From contig JABFGC010000001.1 in the NCBI GenBank assembly GCA_013112685.1, forward strand, positions 1,364,001-1,428,000: 64,000 nt of DNA, written 5' to 3'. Origin of the DNA: Chloroflexota bacterium (GTDB lineage: Bacteria > Chloroflexota > Anaerolineae > Anaerolineales > Villigracilaceae). The translations under genes and the position numbers were made by a program. Shown here in pieces: positions 33,752-42,360 of the stretch. The first letter of the stretch is position 1, and each line of letters opens with the position of its first letter. A model generated the notes under the pieces. That model did no database searches. It was given only the letters and a program-made list of their open reading frames with translations, and had not been told where the DNA came from.

Positions 33752-34957
33752 TTACTCCAACAGCCTTGCAACGTGTTCGATGATTTTTTCAGCCGCTTCT
33801 GTCTTGGTCGTCAACGGCAATGGTTCTTTTTTGCCGTCCGCAAACAGCAGCGTGATGCGGTTGGTTTCCACAGCAAAACCGGCGTCGCTGGCAGAGATGT
33901 CGTTGGCGGCGATAAGATCCAAGCCTTTGGATTTTAATTTCTCGGATGCGTTTGCCAGCAGGTCGCGGCTCTCGGCTGCGAACCCCACCATGATGGAAAA
34001 GCGCCTCGTTCCTGGCCCGGAGCCTGTCACTGTTTTCAGGATGTCGGGTGCCGCTTCGAGTTCGATCTGCGGAATCCCATCCCGCTTCTTGAGTTTGTCC
34101 TTCGCCGCATGTTTCGGGCGGAAGTCCGCCGCCGCCGCCGCCATGATCAGCGCATCCGCGCTTTCGTTGAGCAGGGCGTCGAGCATTTCCTGCACGCTTT
34201 TTACATTGACAATTTTCGCGCCCACCGGCGGAGTCAACGCAGTGGGCGTGGTGATGAGCGTCACGTCCGCGCCCTGGTCGAGGGCGGCTTGCGCGAGGGC
34301 ATACCCCTGCCTGCCGGACGAGCGGTTGGTGATGACGCGCACCGGGTCAATGGCTTCCTGTGTCCCGCCGGCGGTGACGACGATCTTTTTACCGGCGAGC
34401 CTGCCGCTTCGTCCGAGCGCGAGGCGGATGTGCCCCAGCACCTCGGCAGGCTCCACCATGCGTCCCTTGCCCGAAAGCCCGGAGGCGAGATGTCCCTCCG
34501 CCGGACCGACGGCAATCGCTCCACGCGATGTGAGCGTGGCGAGATTGGCTTGCGTGGCGGGGTGATCGAACATGCCGCCGTCCATGGCAGGCGCGATCAG
34601 GATGGGACATTTTGCCGCCAATGTGGTGACGGTGAGGAGGTTATCGGCAATGCCGTGCGCGAGTTTTGCCATTGTATCGGCAGTGCAGGGCGCGATGACG
34701 AGCAGATCGGCTGTCTTGCCGAGGCTGATGTGCATGATGTGGGCTTCGTCTCCCCACAGGTCTTTGTCGGTAAATGCTTTGCGCCCGGTGACGGATTGGA
34801 ACGTGAGCGGGCTGACGAATTTTTCCCCTGCGCCTGTCAGAATGACATCCACCAGCGCGCCCGCCTGCGCCAGTTTGGACGCTATCTCTGCCGCCTTGTA
34901 CGCCGCAATGGACCCCGTGACGCCAAGGATGATGTGTTTACCTGAAAAGATGGACAT
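33752..34957 (-). CDS. coaBC: bifunctional phosphopantothenoylcysteine decarboxylase / phosphopantothenate-cysteine ligase
   Basis: 401 residues. N-terminal flavoprotein decarboxylase (CoaC, 1-185): ILGVTGSIAAYKAAEIASKL, active-site His in AHIMHISLGKTADLLVIAPC, and APAMDGGMFDHPATQANL. C-terminal synthase (CoaB, about 190-401): KIVVTAGGTQEAIDPVRVIT, NRSSGRQGYALAQAALDQGA, and LDLIAANDISASDAGF. Makes 4'-phosphopantetheine for coenzyme A. Start ATG 34957 chosen over a longer frame because homology begins there. Confidence 0.95.
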   Translation of the reverse strand: MSIFSGKHIILGVTGSIAAYKAAEIASKLAQAGALVDVILTGAGEKFVSPLTFQSVTGRKAFTDKDLWGDEAHIMHISLGKTADLLVIAPCTADTMAKLAHGIADNLLTVTTLAAKCPILIAPAMDGGMFDHPATQANLATLTSRGAIAVGPAEGHLASGLSGKGRMVEPAEVLGHIRLALGRSGRLAGKKIVVTAGGTQEAIDPVRVITNRSSGRQGYALAQAALDQGADVTLITTPTALTPPVGAKIVNVKSVQEMLDALLNESADALIMAAAAADFRPKHAAKDKLKKRDGIPQIELEAAPDILKTVTGSGPGTRRFSIMVGFAAESRDLLANASEKLKSKGLDLIAANDISASDAGFAVETNRITLLFADGKKEPLPLTTKTEAAEKIIEHVARLLE

Positions 34958-35173
34958 ACTCAGGCGATTATACTTCCAACAGCGGGGAATCCCTGCCGCG
35001 AAATTTTTTGGGGGGAAACTCTGTATGCCACGCTTCATATCCATACTGGGTATCTGGCGCGACCTGCTTTGGGCGTCGTAAGGAAGGTGTAAGTATTTTT
35101 CCGGGGTTGCAGTCGAAATTCCGTGTACAAAAAGAGTGTCCGCTCATATAATTGGCGGTCAGGAAAACCGTTT

Positions 35174-35845
35174 ATGGATGCGACAATCGCCCGTGTGAAC
35201 CGTTCCAAGGAAGACGCCCGCACAAGTTACAACCGTCTCAGCCGCTGGTACGACGTGATCGCCGGAAGCACCGAGAAGAAGTACCGCGACATGGGCTTGC
35301 AGAAATTATCCGCCCAGCCCGGCGAAACGATTTTGGAAATTGGCTTTGGGACGGGACACTGCCTCGCAGCGCTGGCGCAGGCTGTCGGTCCGGCTGGACG
35401 CGTGATTGGGTTGGATATCTCCGACGGGATGCTTGCCGTCGCCAGGGATCGCCTCCAAAAAACGGGCTTGGATGGGCGCGTGGATTTGCGCCTCGGCGAT
35501 GCCGCCAGGCTGGATTTCACCGAAACGGGCTCGCTCGACGGCGTCTTCATGAGTTTTACGCTGGAACTTTTCGACAACCCGGAAATCCCGCTCGTGCTTC
35601 AGGAATGTCGCCGCGTTTTGAAACCCGGTGGGCGCGTCGCTGTCGTTTCCATGACGAAGACCGAGCCGCCCGGCGCGGCGGTCCGCATTTACGAATGGTT
35701 CCATGAGACCATGCCGAACTACGCCGATTGCCGTCCCATTTTTGCGCGGCGGGCGATGGAACAAAACGGCTTTGCGATTCAGGACGTGAGCGTCTCGTCC
35801 ATGTGGGGGCTGCCGGTGGAAATTGTGCTGGGGAAGAAGGCATGA
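35174..35845 (+). CDS. class I SAM-dependent methyltransferase (UbiE/type 11-like)
   Basis: 223 residues. Motif I ETILEIGFGTGHCLAALAQA, motif II VIGLDISDGMLAVARDRL, GDAARLDF, motif III ECRRVLKPGGRVAVVSMTK. The N-terminal SYNRLSRWYDVIAGSTEKKY is like that of MenG/UbiE and related small-molecule methyltransferases. ATG 35174 follows GGTCAGGAAAACC. The stop overlaps the GT4 start (ATGA at 35842), hinting that both act on one lipid or glycan. Specific substrate unknown. Confidence 0.88.
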   Translation: MDATIARVNRSKEDARTSYNRLSRWYDVIAGSTEKKYRDMGLQKLSAQPGETILEIGFGTGHCLAALAQAVGPAGRVIGLDISDGMLAVARDRLQKTGLDGRVDLRLGDAARLDFTETGSLDGVFMSFTLELFDNPEIPLVLQECRRVLKPGGRVAVVSMTKTEPPGAAVRIYEWFHETMPNYADCRPIFARRAMEQNGFAIQDVSVSSMWGLPVEIVLGKKA

Positions 35846-37182
35846 AAATCGTCTACCTTGCAACCGGCGCGGCGAATATGTATTGCGGCAGCTGCATGCA
35901 CGATAATGCGCTCGCCGCAGGGATGAAGGATGCGGGCGAGGACGTCAGCCTGTTTACGTTGTACACGCCGATGCGTCTCGATGAAGAAGCGGTCGGCGAG
36001 AAGCAGATCCTTTACGGCGGCATCAAAGCCTACATGATGCAGCGCTTCCCGACCCCCTTTCCGGGGCGGAACTTGCTGATGCGCCTGGCGGGTTCGCAAT
36101 TCCTGCACCGCCTGATGCCCCATTTCGACATCGGCTCGGCGGTGGACCCGGTGGCAAACGCCGAGTTGACCATTTCCATGCTGAGGGGCGAGCAGGGCAA
36201 CCAAAAGGAATTGTTGCAGGAACTCATCGAGTGGATTCGAAAACATTACCAGCCCGATATCATCCACGTCACCAACGCGCTGATGATCGGCGTCGTCCGC
36301 GAATTGAAGCGTTCGCTGAACATCCCCATTACCTGCGGCTTGCACGGCGAGGATATTTTCCTCGAAGGCTTGCCGCTGCAATATCAGAACGAGGCGCTAG
36401 CCTTGATCCGCGACCGCGCACACGACGTGGACCGCTTCCTCGCCATCAGTTCGTATTATGGCGACATGTTCTCGAAGTGGGTGGGCATTGACCCGGACAA
36501 GATAGATGTGGTCTACCCGGGCATCGCCCTGAACGATTACCGCGATTTGACTCCCGACCCGTCCGCCGGCCGCCCGCTGACGATTGGCTTCCTCGCGCGC
36601 TTCGTCCCGGAAAAGGGGCTGCATCTGCTCGTGGATGCTTTTGCCACCCTTGTGCGTTCCGGCAAATTCCCAAACCTGCAACTGCTTGCAGGCGGATACA
36701 TGAGCCGCGCCTACAAGACCTACATTGACGGCATCCGCAAAAAGATAAAAAGCAACGGTCTCGAAGAGCGCATCCAACTGCTCGGTACGCTGGATCGCGC
36801 TCAAAAGTTGAATCTCTTCCGCCGGATGGATGTGTTCTCCGTTCCTGCGCCGTATCGCGAGCCGAAAGGAATCTCCATCCTTGAGGCGCTTGCCGCCGGT
36901 GTGCCGGTTGTCCAGCCGGAGCATGGCTCCTACCCCGAATGGATTCGAGCCACGCAGGGCGGTCTGCTGTGCCGACCCGGCGACAGCCTCGACCTGGCGG
37001 AGAAACTCGCCGTCCTCCTGCGCGACGCGGAGTTGCGCAAGCGGCTCGCCCGGCAGGGACGGCAGGCGGTCTTTGAAAAATTCTCCTCTGAAGCCATGGC
37101 ATCCGCCACGCTGGATGTGATGCGGAAGTTGAAAGAGCCGCAGGCAATCGTCTCCAAACTCCCCCTTGACGCATCTCGATGA
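35842..37182 (+). CDS. glycosyltransferase family 4 (GT-B fold)
   Basis: 446 residues. N-terminal YCGSCMHDNALAAGMKDAG replaces the usual glycine loop; HYQPDIIHVTNALMIGVVRE; a C-terminal nucleotide-sugar half with IGFLARFVPEKGLHLLVDAF and EPKGISILEALAAGVPVVQP (E-x7-E motif). Retaining GT4 enzyme, donor and acceptor unknown. Coupled to the methyltransferase by ATGA. Its 3' end carries the promoter of the attenuated shikimate operon. Confidence 0.9.
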   Translation: MKIVYLATGAANMYCGSCMHDNALAAGMKDAGEDVSLFTLYTPMRLDEEAVGEKQILYGGIKAYMMQRFPTPFPGRNLLMRLAGSQFLHRLMPHFDIGSAVDPVANAELTISMLRGEQGNQKELLQELIEWIRKHYQPDIIHVTNALMIGVVRELKRSLNIPITCGLHGEDIFLEGLPLQYQNEALALIRDRAHDVDRFLAISSYYGDMFSKWVGIDPDKIDVVYPGIALNDYRDLTPDPSAGRPLTIGFLARFVPEKGLHLLVDAFATLVRSGKFPNLQLLAGGYMSRAYKTYIDGIRKKIKSNGLEERIQLLGTLDRAQKLNLFRRMDVFSVPAPYREPKGISILEALAAGVPVVQPEHGSYPEWIRATQGGLLCRPGDSLDLAEKLAVLLRDAELRKRLARQGRQAVFEKFSSEAMASATLDVMRKLKEPQAIVSKLPLDASR

Positions 37183-37194
37183 CAGGCATAGAAT
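37166..37194 (+). promoter_or_regulatory. sigma70-type promoter of the shikimate operon
   Basis: TTGACG (37166-37171), 17-base spacer, TAGAAT (37189-37194). The predicted start, near 37201, is only a few bases before the leader-peptide ATG (37205), so that peptide would be nearly leaderless. Confidence 0.65.
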
Positions 37195-37204
37195 AGCGCC
37201 CAAT

Positions 37205-37282
37205 ATGCTTAAGTCCGCCCGCTGGTTTGCGTTTTATTTTTATTACGGTTTCCGAGGTTCGGTTGCCGTTGGTGGCGCTTAA
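37205..37282 (+). CDS. aromatic-rich leader peptide (attenuator)
   Basis: 25 codons, MLKSARWFAFYFYYGFRGSV and five more. Residues 7-16 include Trp7, Phe8, Phe10, Tyr11, Phe12, Tyr13, Tyr14 and Phe16. Clusters of codons for a pathway's end products are the hallmark of attenuation leader peptides (compare pheA and trp leaders). A perfect terminator follows 28 bases after the stop. Here all three aromatic amino acids are represented, fitting an operon that feeds chorismate. No Shine-Dalgarno is visible; leaderless translation is suggested by the promoter position. Confidence 0.75.
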   Translation: MLKSARWFAFYFYYGFRGSVAVGGA

Positions 37283-37310
37283 GTAAACAGAGATTGAACC
37301 TGTTCACCTA

Positions 37311-37344
37311 AAGAGCGAGACCACGACGGTCTCGCTCTTTTTTT
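37311..37344 (+). terminator. attenuator terminator of the shikimate operon
   Basis: AAGAGCGAGACC (37311-37322), loop ACGAC, GGTCTCGCTCTT (37328-37339), 12 perfect pairs, then a T-run to 37344. It lies between the leader peptide and aroH. A smaller TGAACCTGTTCA hairpin (about 37294-37305) precedes it. An antiterminator pairing was not obvious by eye. Confidence 0.85.
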
Positions 37345-37350
37345 ATCTGT

Positions 37351-37410
37351 CCCTTACCCCCGTCCTCTCTCCCTTAGGAAGAAGGGTGCCGAAGGCGGAG
37401 TGAGGGTGAA
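37351..37410. repeat. dispersed palindromic repeat, CCCTCTCCC/GGGTGAGGG type
   Basis: CCCTTACCCCCGTCCTCTCTCCCTTAGG...GGAGTGAGGGTGAA in the leader of aroH. Same family at 18343-18398, 39186-39226 and 41779-41822. Confidence 0.7.
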
Positions 37411-37424
37411 TCAAGGAGCCATTT

Positions 37425-37796
37425 ATGCCCATCCGTGGAATTCGCGGCGCCACCACCGTCGCGGCAGACGATCCCGAACTCATCCTCGAAGCCACACGCG
37501 AATTGCTCGAGGAAATCCTCGCCGAAAACAGCGATATGCGCCCCGAAGACATCGTCAGCGCCTTCTTCACCGTCACTGACGACCTCGCCTCCACCTTCCC
37601 GGCGCAGGCGGCACGCCAAATGGGCTGGGACCTCGTCCCGATGCTGTGCGCGCGTGAAATCCCCGTGCCGGGCAGCCTGCCCAGGGTGATTCGCGTGCTT
37701 GTTCATTGGAACACGGAAGTACTACAATCAGAAGTGACGCACGTCTATTTGCGTGACGCCGTAAGGCTAAGACCCGATTTGGTCTCGGCACAGTGA
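37425..37796 (+). CDS. aroH: chorismate mutase, AroH type
   Basis: 123 residues, trimeric AroH fold. RGIRGATTVAADDPELILEA, MRPEDIVSAFFTVTDDLAST, and HVYLRDAVRLRPDL carry the active-site Arg/Glu/Tyr positions of B. subtilis AroH (Arg7, Glu78, Arg90, Tyr108 region). Converts chorismate to prephenate. CAAGGAGCC precedes the ATG by 6 bases. First structural gene after the attenuator, so expression should respond to aromatic tRNA charging. Confidence 0.93.
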   Translation: MPIRGIRGATTVAADDPELILEATRELLEEILAENSDMRPEDIVSAFFTVTDDLASTFPAQAARQMGWDLVPMLCAREIPVPGSLPRVIRVLVHWNTEVLQSEVTHVYLRDAVRLRPDLVSAQ

Positions 37797-37805
37797 CGAA
37801 GTAAG

Positions 37806-37935
37806 AATGTAGACATGTAAACATGTAGACACGTAAACACGTAGGCATGTGGACACGTAAACATGTAGACACGTAAACACGTTCCGCTAGCCTGTGTACC
37901 TGTGTACTTGTATACCTGTATACCTGTCTACCTAC
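37806..37935. repeat. degenerate tandem repeat, GTAGACATGTAAACACGT and GTGTACCTGTATACCTG units
   Basis: About ten imperfect 12-base units between aroH and the DAHP synthase gene, in two variants. Related units (GGTACATACGGAAACA) recur at 39888-39943. Not CRISPR: there are no unique spacers. Confidence 0.8.
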
Positions 37936-37953
37936 TCACAAGGAGAAACCACC

Positions 37954-39003
37954 ATGATCATCATAATGAAATCCAACTACACCCCGCAGCAACTCGAAGC
38001 CGTCGTCGCGGCTGTCCGCGCGCACGGATTGACCCCGCACATCACCTACGGAGTCGAGACCGCCATCGTTGCCGCTGTCGGGGAGTTTCATGTCTCGTCG
38101 CTGGGACCCGTTCGAAGTCCTCGAAGGAGTTGAGAGCGTGGAAGCGGATCCTCCCAGCCGTTCAAACTCGGTTCGCGCCAGGTTCATCCTCAGAATACTG
38201 TCTTCCCCATTGACGGTTTCAGCGTCGGCGGCGAGGACATCGTCCTGATCGCGGGACCGTGTGCGGTGGAGTCGCGCAGTCAGATTTTGGAAACCGCTCA
38301 CGCGGTGAGAGAGGCGGGCGCGAACGCGCTTCGCGGAGGAGTCTTCAAGCCGCGCACATCCCCATACTCGTTCCAGGGTCTCGGCGAAGAAGGGCTCGAA
38401 TATCTCGCCGAGGCGCGCGAGCAGACGGGCATGCCCATCGTGGTCGAGATCATGTCGCAGACCCAGCTCGAACTCATGCTGAATTATGTGGATGTCTTTC
38501 AAGTCGGCGCGCGCAACATGCAGAACTTCAACCTTCTGCGTGCGCTCGGTGAAACGCGCAAGACGGTGCTGCTCAAACGCGGCTTGAGCGCAACCATCGA
38601 GGAACTGCTCATGTCCGCCGAATATCTTCTCGCGGGCGGGAACAAGCAGGTCATTCTGTGCGAGCGCGGCATCCGCACGTTCGAGACCTCCACGCGCAAC
38701 ACCACCGACATCAACGCGATTCCCGTTTTGAAACATCTCACGCACCTGCCCGTCATCCTCGATCCGTCGCACGCCACCGGTCACGCCGATTATGTCGCCG
38801 CGATTGCGCGCGCCGCCATTGCCGCAGGCGCCGACGGTCTCATGGTCGAGGTCCATCCCGACCCCGCCCATGCGGTCTCCGACGGCAAGCAATCGCTCAA
38901 GCCCGAAAAGTTCGCCGAGATGGTCAAACAAGTCAAAGCCATTGCCGAGGTCATGGGGCGCCGCATCGCACCCATCAGGAAGTCCGTCGCGGTTGGATGG
39001 TAA
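37954..39003 (+). pseudogene. aroF: 3-deoxy-7-phosphoheptulonate (DAHP) synthase, three clustered frameshifts
   Basis: First shikimate-pathway enzyme, of the AroA-beta/KDO8P-synthase-related type with an N-terminal regulatory domain. Start ATG 37954 with AAGGAG 8 bases upstream (PQQLEAVVAAVRAHGLTPHI). The catalytic half reads cleanly from about 38157: [71 protein letters not shown]. In between, three +1 slips are needed, near 38099, 38143 and 38155 (CCC). They restore [15 protein letters not shown] and then [18 protein letters not shown]. Because they add up to three bases, both ends share one frame. About 348 residues when corrected. Loss would make the pathway useless, so I favour assembly error. 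Confidence 0.82.
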
Positions 39004-39884
39004 TCATGGAGGATGGCTTTTCGCTGAAGGATTCAACCATCGGGATCGTTGGATTGGGTCTCATGGGCGGCTCGCTCGCCATGAGCCTGAAAGGGAAGTG
39101 TGCCCGCCTGATTGGATACGATACGCATCTCCCCGCGCTCGAAGTTGCTCTTTCCAAAGGAATCATTGACCACGCTGGGATGTTATTCCCCTCTCCTGCA
39201 GGGAGAGGGGATAGGGGTGAGGGCAAAGTCAACCTCCTCATCCTCGCGACTCCCGTCCCCTCCATCCTCCAACTACTCCATCAACTACAAAGTACGAATT
39301 ACCAATCCCCAATTACCATTTTAGACATCGGCTCCACAAAACGCGACATCCTCCGAGCCATGTCTGCCCTGCCCGAAAACTTTGACCCCATCGGCGGGCA
39401 TCCCATTTGCGGCAGGGAAAAACTCGGTTTGGAAAATGCGGACGCTAACTTATATCAAAACGCGCCATTCGTCATCACTCCTCTCGAACGCACTACGCAA
39501 CACGCACTACGCATCGCTCGGCAACTTGTCTCAGCCCTCGGCGCAAAATATATCGAAATGAACGCCGACGATCACGACCGCATCCTTGCCTCCACGAGTC
39601 ATCTGCCCTTTTTGCTGGCATCCGCCCTTGTCCGTTCCACTGCGCATGACTTTGCTCCCCTCATCGGACCCGGCTTCCGCTCGACATCCCGCCTTGCGGG
39701 GACTCCTTCAAGCATGATGTTGGGAATTCTCAAATCCAATCGAGACAATGTTTTAAGTGCACTGTCCACATTTCAAGAACAACTTGCTCGAATCAAACTC
39801 TCGCTTATGGCTGAAGATTACACGGCACTCGAAGACATTCTCAACCAATCCCAAGCCGACTATCTTGCTCTGGTGGATGGGTAA
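38997..39884 (+). CDS. tyrA: prephenate dehydrogenase (TyrA) with two repeat-encoded insertions
   Basis: 295 residues from ATG 38997 (MVIMEDG); ATG 39006 is an alternative. NAD-binding [55 protein letters not shown], and the catalytic [20 protein letters not shown]. Oxidatively decarboxylates prephenate toward tyrosine. Residues about 63-77 ([15 protein letters not shown]) are encoded by a palindromic repeat (39186-39226), and about 95-107 (QSTNYQSPI) by an AATTACCAAT repeat (39279-39320). Both are in frame, in loops next to the Rossmann core. Overlaps the DAHP synthase stop. Confidence 0.9.
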   Translation: MVIMEDGFSLKDSTIGIVGLGLMGGSLAMSLKGKCARLIGYDTHLPALEVALSKGIIDHAGMLFPSPAGRGDRGEGKVNLLILATPVPSILQLLHQLQSTNYQSPITILDIGSTKRDILRAMSALPENFDPIGGHPICGREKLGLENADANLYQNAPFVITPLERTTQHALRIARQLVSALGAKYIEMNADDHDRILASTSHLPFLLASALVRSTAHDFAPLIGPGFRSTSRLAGTPSSMMLGILKSNRDNVLSALSTFQEQLARIKLSLMAEDYTALEDILNQSQADYLALVDG

Positions 39885-39887
39885 CAG

Positions 39888-39975
39888 TACACACGAAAAC
39901 AGGTACATACGGAAACAGGTACATACGGAAACAGGTACACAAGTCTCCAATCTCTAATTCTCTCTTCCACCAATT
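39888..39975. repeat. mixed dispersed repeat between tyrA and aroA
   Basis: Three units of GGTACATACGGAAACA followed by TCTCCAATCTCTAATTCTC. The second part matches the AATTAC/TCTCCAATCTC family found in aroA, aroE and before aroC. Confidence 0.75.
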
Positions 39976-39981
39976 ACTTCC

Positions 39982-41364
39982 ATGCGTATCATCCCCATCC
40001 CCCATCCCCTCAACGCCGCCGTCCGTGTGCCTGGCTCGAAGTCCCTCACCAACCGCGCCTTGTTGATTGCCGCCCTTGCAAATGGACGAACCCGCCTCGT
40101 CAACGCGCTCTTCTCCGACGACTCGCGCTACTTTGCCCAAGCCCTGCAAACCCTCGGCTTTGACGTTCAACTTGACGAAGCCGCCTCCGAAATGACCGTC
40201 ACCGGGTTGGGTGGGAAAATCCCGGCGAAGAAGGCTGAACTTTTCATCGGCAATGCAGGGACAGCCGCCCGATTTCTCTCCGCGTTTCTCACGCTCGGCA
40301 GCGGCGAATATATCCTCGACGGCGATGCCAGGATGCGCGAACGACCCATCGGCGATTTGGTGGAATCTTTGTCTCATTTGGGTTGCAACATTCGACCAGT
40401 GAAACAAGAGGACGATAGACCATTGACCGCAGACCATCGTCCACCGTCCATGGTCCATGGTCAAATTTCCCTTCCTCTCAAAATCATCGCCTCGGGTCTC
40501 CCCGGCGGAAAGACCAAAATTGCGGGCGGCATCTCTTCCCAATTCCTCTCCGCCCTGCTCATGGTCGCTCCCTACGCCCGGACCCCCATCGAAATCGAAC
40601 TCATCACCGACCTCAATTCCAAACCCTACGTGGACATGACCCTTGCCGTCATGCGGGATTTCGGTGTGGAAGTAAAACGCAACGGCTATCAATCTTTCAC
40701 CATCCCAATTACTAATTACGAATTACCAATCCTTCAATTCTCCAATCCTCCAATCCTCCCCTCCCAATCTCCAATCTCTAATCTCCAATCTTTTTACCCC
40801 ATCGAACCCGACGCCTCCGCCGCCTCCTATTTCTTCGCCGCGCCAGCCATCTGCGGCGGGATGGTCAAAGTGGAAAATATTTCACGCAATTCAAAGCAGG
40901 GCGATATTGCCTTCCTCGATGTACTTCAAAAAATGGGTTGTATGGTGACTGAGTCAGATGACTCGATCATGGTCCATCGTCCATCGTCCATCGTCGGGCT
41001 TGACATAAACATGCGCGACATCCCGGATACCGCCCAGACCCTTGCCGTCATTGCGCCGTTTGCGGCATCCCCCACACGGATTCGCGGCATCGCCTCCGCC
41101 CGCCTCAAAGAGACGGACCGCATCCATGCAACCTGCACCGAGCTGGGGAGACTCGGCGTCCGCGTGGAGGAGCATGAAGATGGAATGACCATCCATCCCG
41201 TCGAAACGATGCGTCCCGCCGTCATCCAGACTTACAACGATCACCGCATGGCGATGGCATTCTCCCTCATTGGTTTGCGCTTCGACGGCGTCACCATTGA
41301 AAACCCGTCCTGCGTCTCAAAGACATTTCCCAACTTCTTCGACGTTCTCAGCCAATTGGCGTAA
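39982..41364 (+). CDS. aroA: EPSP synthase (AroA) with three repeat-encoded insertions
   Basis: 460 residues; most EPSP synthases have about 430. Core motifs: VRVPGSKSLTNRALLIAALA, LFIGNAGTAARFLSAFLTLG, DGDARMRERPIGDLVESL, EPDASAASYFFAAPAICGG, RLKETDRIHATCTELGRLGV and YNDHRMAMAFSLIGLRFDGV. Three in-frame insertions come from dispersed repeats: residues about 143-163 (ADHRPPSMVHGQ; 40408-40470), about 239-272 (ITNYELPILQF...; 40695-40797) and about 328-339 (MVHRPSSIV; 40965-40998). They fall in loops, leaving active-site Lys/Arg/Asp residues intact. Makes EPSP from shikimate-3-phosphate and PEP. No clear ribosome site; the upstream 90 bases are repeat. Confidence 0.92.
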   Translation: MRIIPIPHPLNAAVRVPGSKSLTNRALLIAALANGRTRLVNALFSDDSRYFAQALQTLGFDVQLDEAASEMTVTGLGGKIPAKKAELFIGNAGTAARFLSAFLTLGSGEYILDGDARMRERPIGDLVESLSHLGCNIRPVKQEDDRPLTADHRPPSMVHGQISLPLKIIASGLPGGKTKIAGGISSQFLSALLMVAPYARTPIEIELITDLNSKPYVDMTLAVMRDFGVEVKRNGYQSFTIPITNYELPILQFSNPPILPSQSPISNLQSFYPIEPDASAASYFFAAPAICGGMVKVENISRNSKQGDIAFLDVLQKMGCMVTESDDSIMVHRPSSIVGLDINMRDIPDTAQTLAVIAPFAASPTRIRGIASARLKETDRIHATCTELGRLGVRVEEHEDGMTIHPVETMRPAVIQTYNDHRMAMAFSLIGLRFDGVTIENPSCVSKTFPNFFDVLSQLA

Positions 41365-41379
41365 CTGCTCCCTGATAAT

Positions 41380-42315
41380 TTGCATTTTGCATCCATGTCT
41401 TCATCCTTTATCCTTCATCCTTCATCCTTTTGCCTCGGGCTCACCGGCTCTCCCCTCAGCCATTCCCTCTCGCCCAAAATTCATGCCGCTGCTTTAAAAG
41501 CCTGCGGCTTGGACGGAAACTATTCCCTATTCCCTGTTCACCCGGATAACACGGCGACGTTGAAAGACCTGTTGACGCGCGTCCGCATCGGTGAAATCCA
41601 TGGCCTCAACGTCACGATTCCGCACAAACAAACGGTGATTAGGTTTCTCGACGAACTTACCCCTACCGCCCAAACCATCGGCGCGGTCAACACCATTTAT
41701 CTGCGGGAGGAAAAGTTGATCGGCGATAATACAGATGCGCCGGGATTTCTGTCTGACTTGAAGAAGTTCATGGCGGAGTCCCCCTCTCCCGTTTTGGGAG
41801 AGGGGTCAGGGGTGAGGGAGAAATCGGCGCTGGTTCTCGGTGCAGGCGGTTCTGCGCGGGCAGTGGTATACGCTTTGGCGAACGATGGTTGGAACGTCGT
41901 CATCGCCGCGCGTAGAATCGAACAAGCCCGGGAACTGGCTCGATCCTTCGCCAATTACCAATTGCCAATTATCAACCTTCGAACCTTCCAACCTTTCAAC
42001 TTTCAAACTTTTCAACCTGCCAACTTTCAACTCATCGTCAACACCACCCCCCTCGGCATGACGCCCAATACCGATCAATCCCCCCTCCCTGAAAATCTGT
42101 CATTGCCTTCCAATGTTATTATCTATGATCTCGTCTACAATCCGTCCGAAACCAAACTCGTCCGCAACGCTCGCGCCCAGGGATTACAAGCCGCCACCGG
42201 ACTCGGTATGCTGATCGAACAAGCCGCTCTCTCCTTTCAACTCTGGACCGGATACAATCCGCCGCGAGAAACCCTGCGCGCCTCCGTCGAACAATCTCCA
42301 GTCTCCAATCTCTAA
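41380..42315 (+). CDS. aroE: shikimate dehydrogenase (AroE) built around repeat sequence
   Basis: 311 residues; usual length about 270-285. Substrate half: LGLTGSPLSHSLSPKIHAAA, GLNVTIPHKQTVIRFLDE (catalytic Lys), GAVNTIYL, DNTDAPGFL. NADPH half: ALVLGAGGSARAVVYALAND, AARRIEQARELA, LGMLIEQAALSFQLWTG. The start and first ~15 residues (ASMSSSFILHPSSF) come from a CTTCATCCTT tandem repeat. Residues 134-148 (SPSPVLGEGSGVREK) are a palindromic repeat, about 191-219 (NYQLPIINLRTFQPFN...) a pyrimidine-rich repeat, and the C-terminus (SPVSNL) runs into another. ATG 41380 or 41395 may be used. Confidence 0.9.
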   Translation: MHFASMSSSFILHPSSFCLGLTGSPLSHSLSPKIHAAALKACGLDGNYSLFPVHPDNTATLKDLLTRVRIGEIHGLNVTIPHKQTVIRFLDELTPTAQTIGAVNTIYLREEKLIGDNTDAPGFLSDLKKFMAESPSPVLGEGSGVREKSALVLGAGGSARAVVYALANDGWNVVIAARRIEQARELARSFANYQLPIINLRTFQPFNFQTFQPANFQLIVNTTPLGMTPNTDQSPLPENLSLPSNVIIYDLVYNPSETKLVRNARAQGLQAATGLGMLIEQAALSFQLWTGYNPPRETLRASVEQSPVSNL

Positions 42316-42360
42316 TTCTCAGATTCTCCAATCACGAATTACCACTTACGGAGTTCCTCC

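Noticed and set aside
37806..37935. Regularly spaced repeat array, considered as CRISPR
   Set aside because: Units of about 12 bases follow each other directly with drift and no unique spacers; no cas gene in the window.
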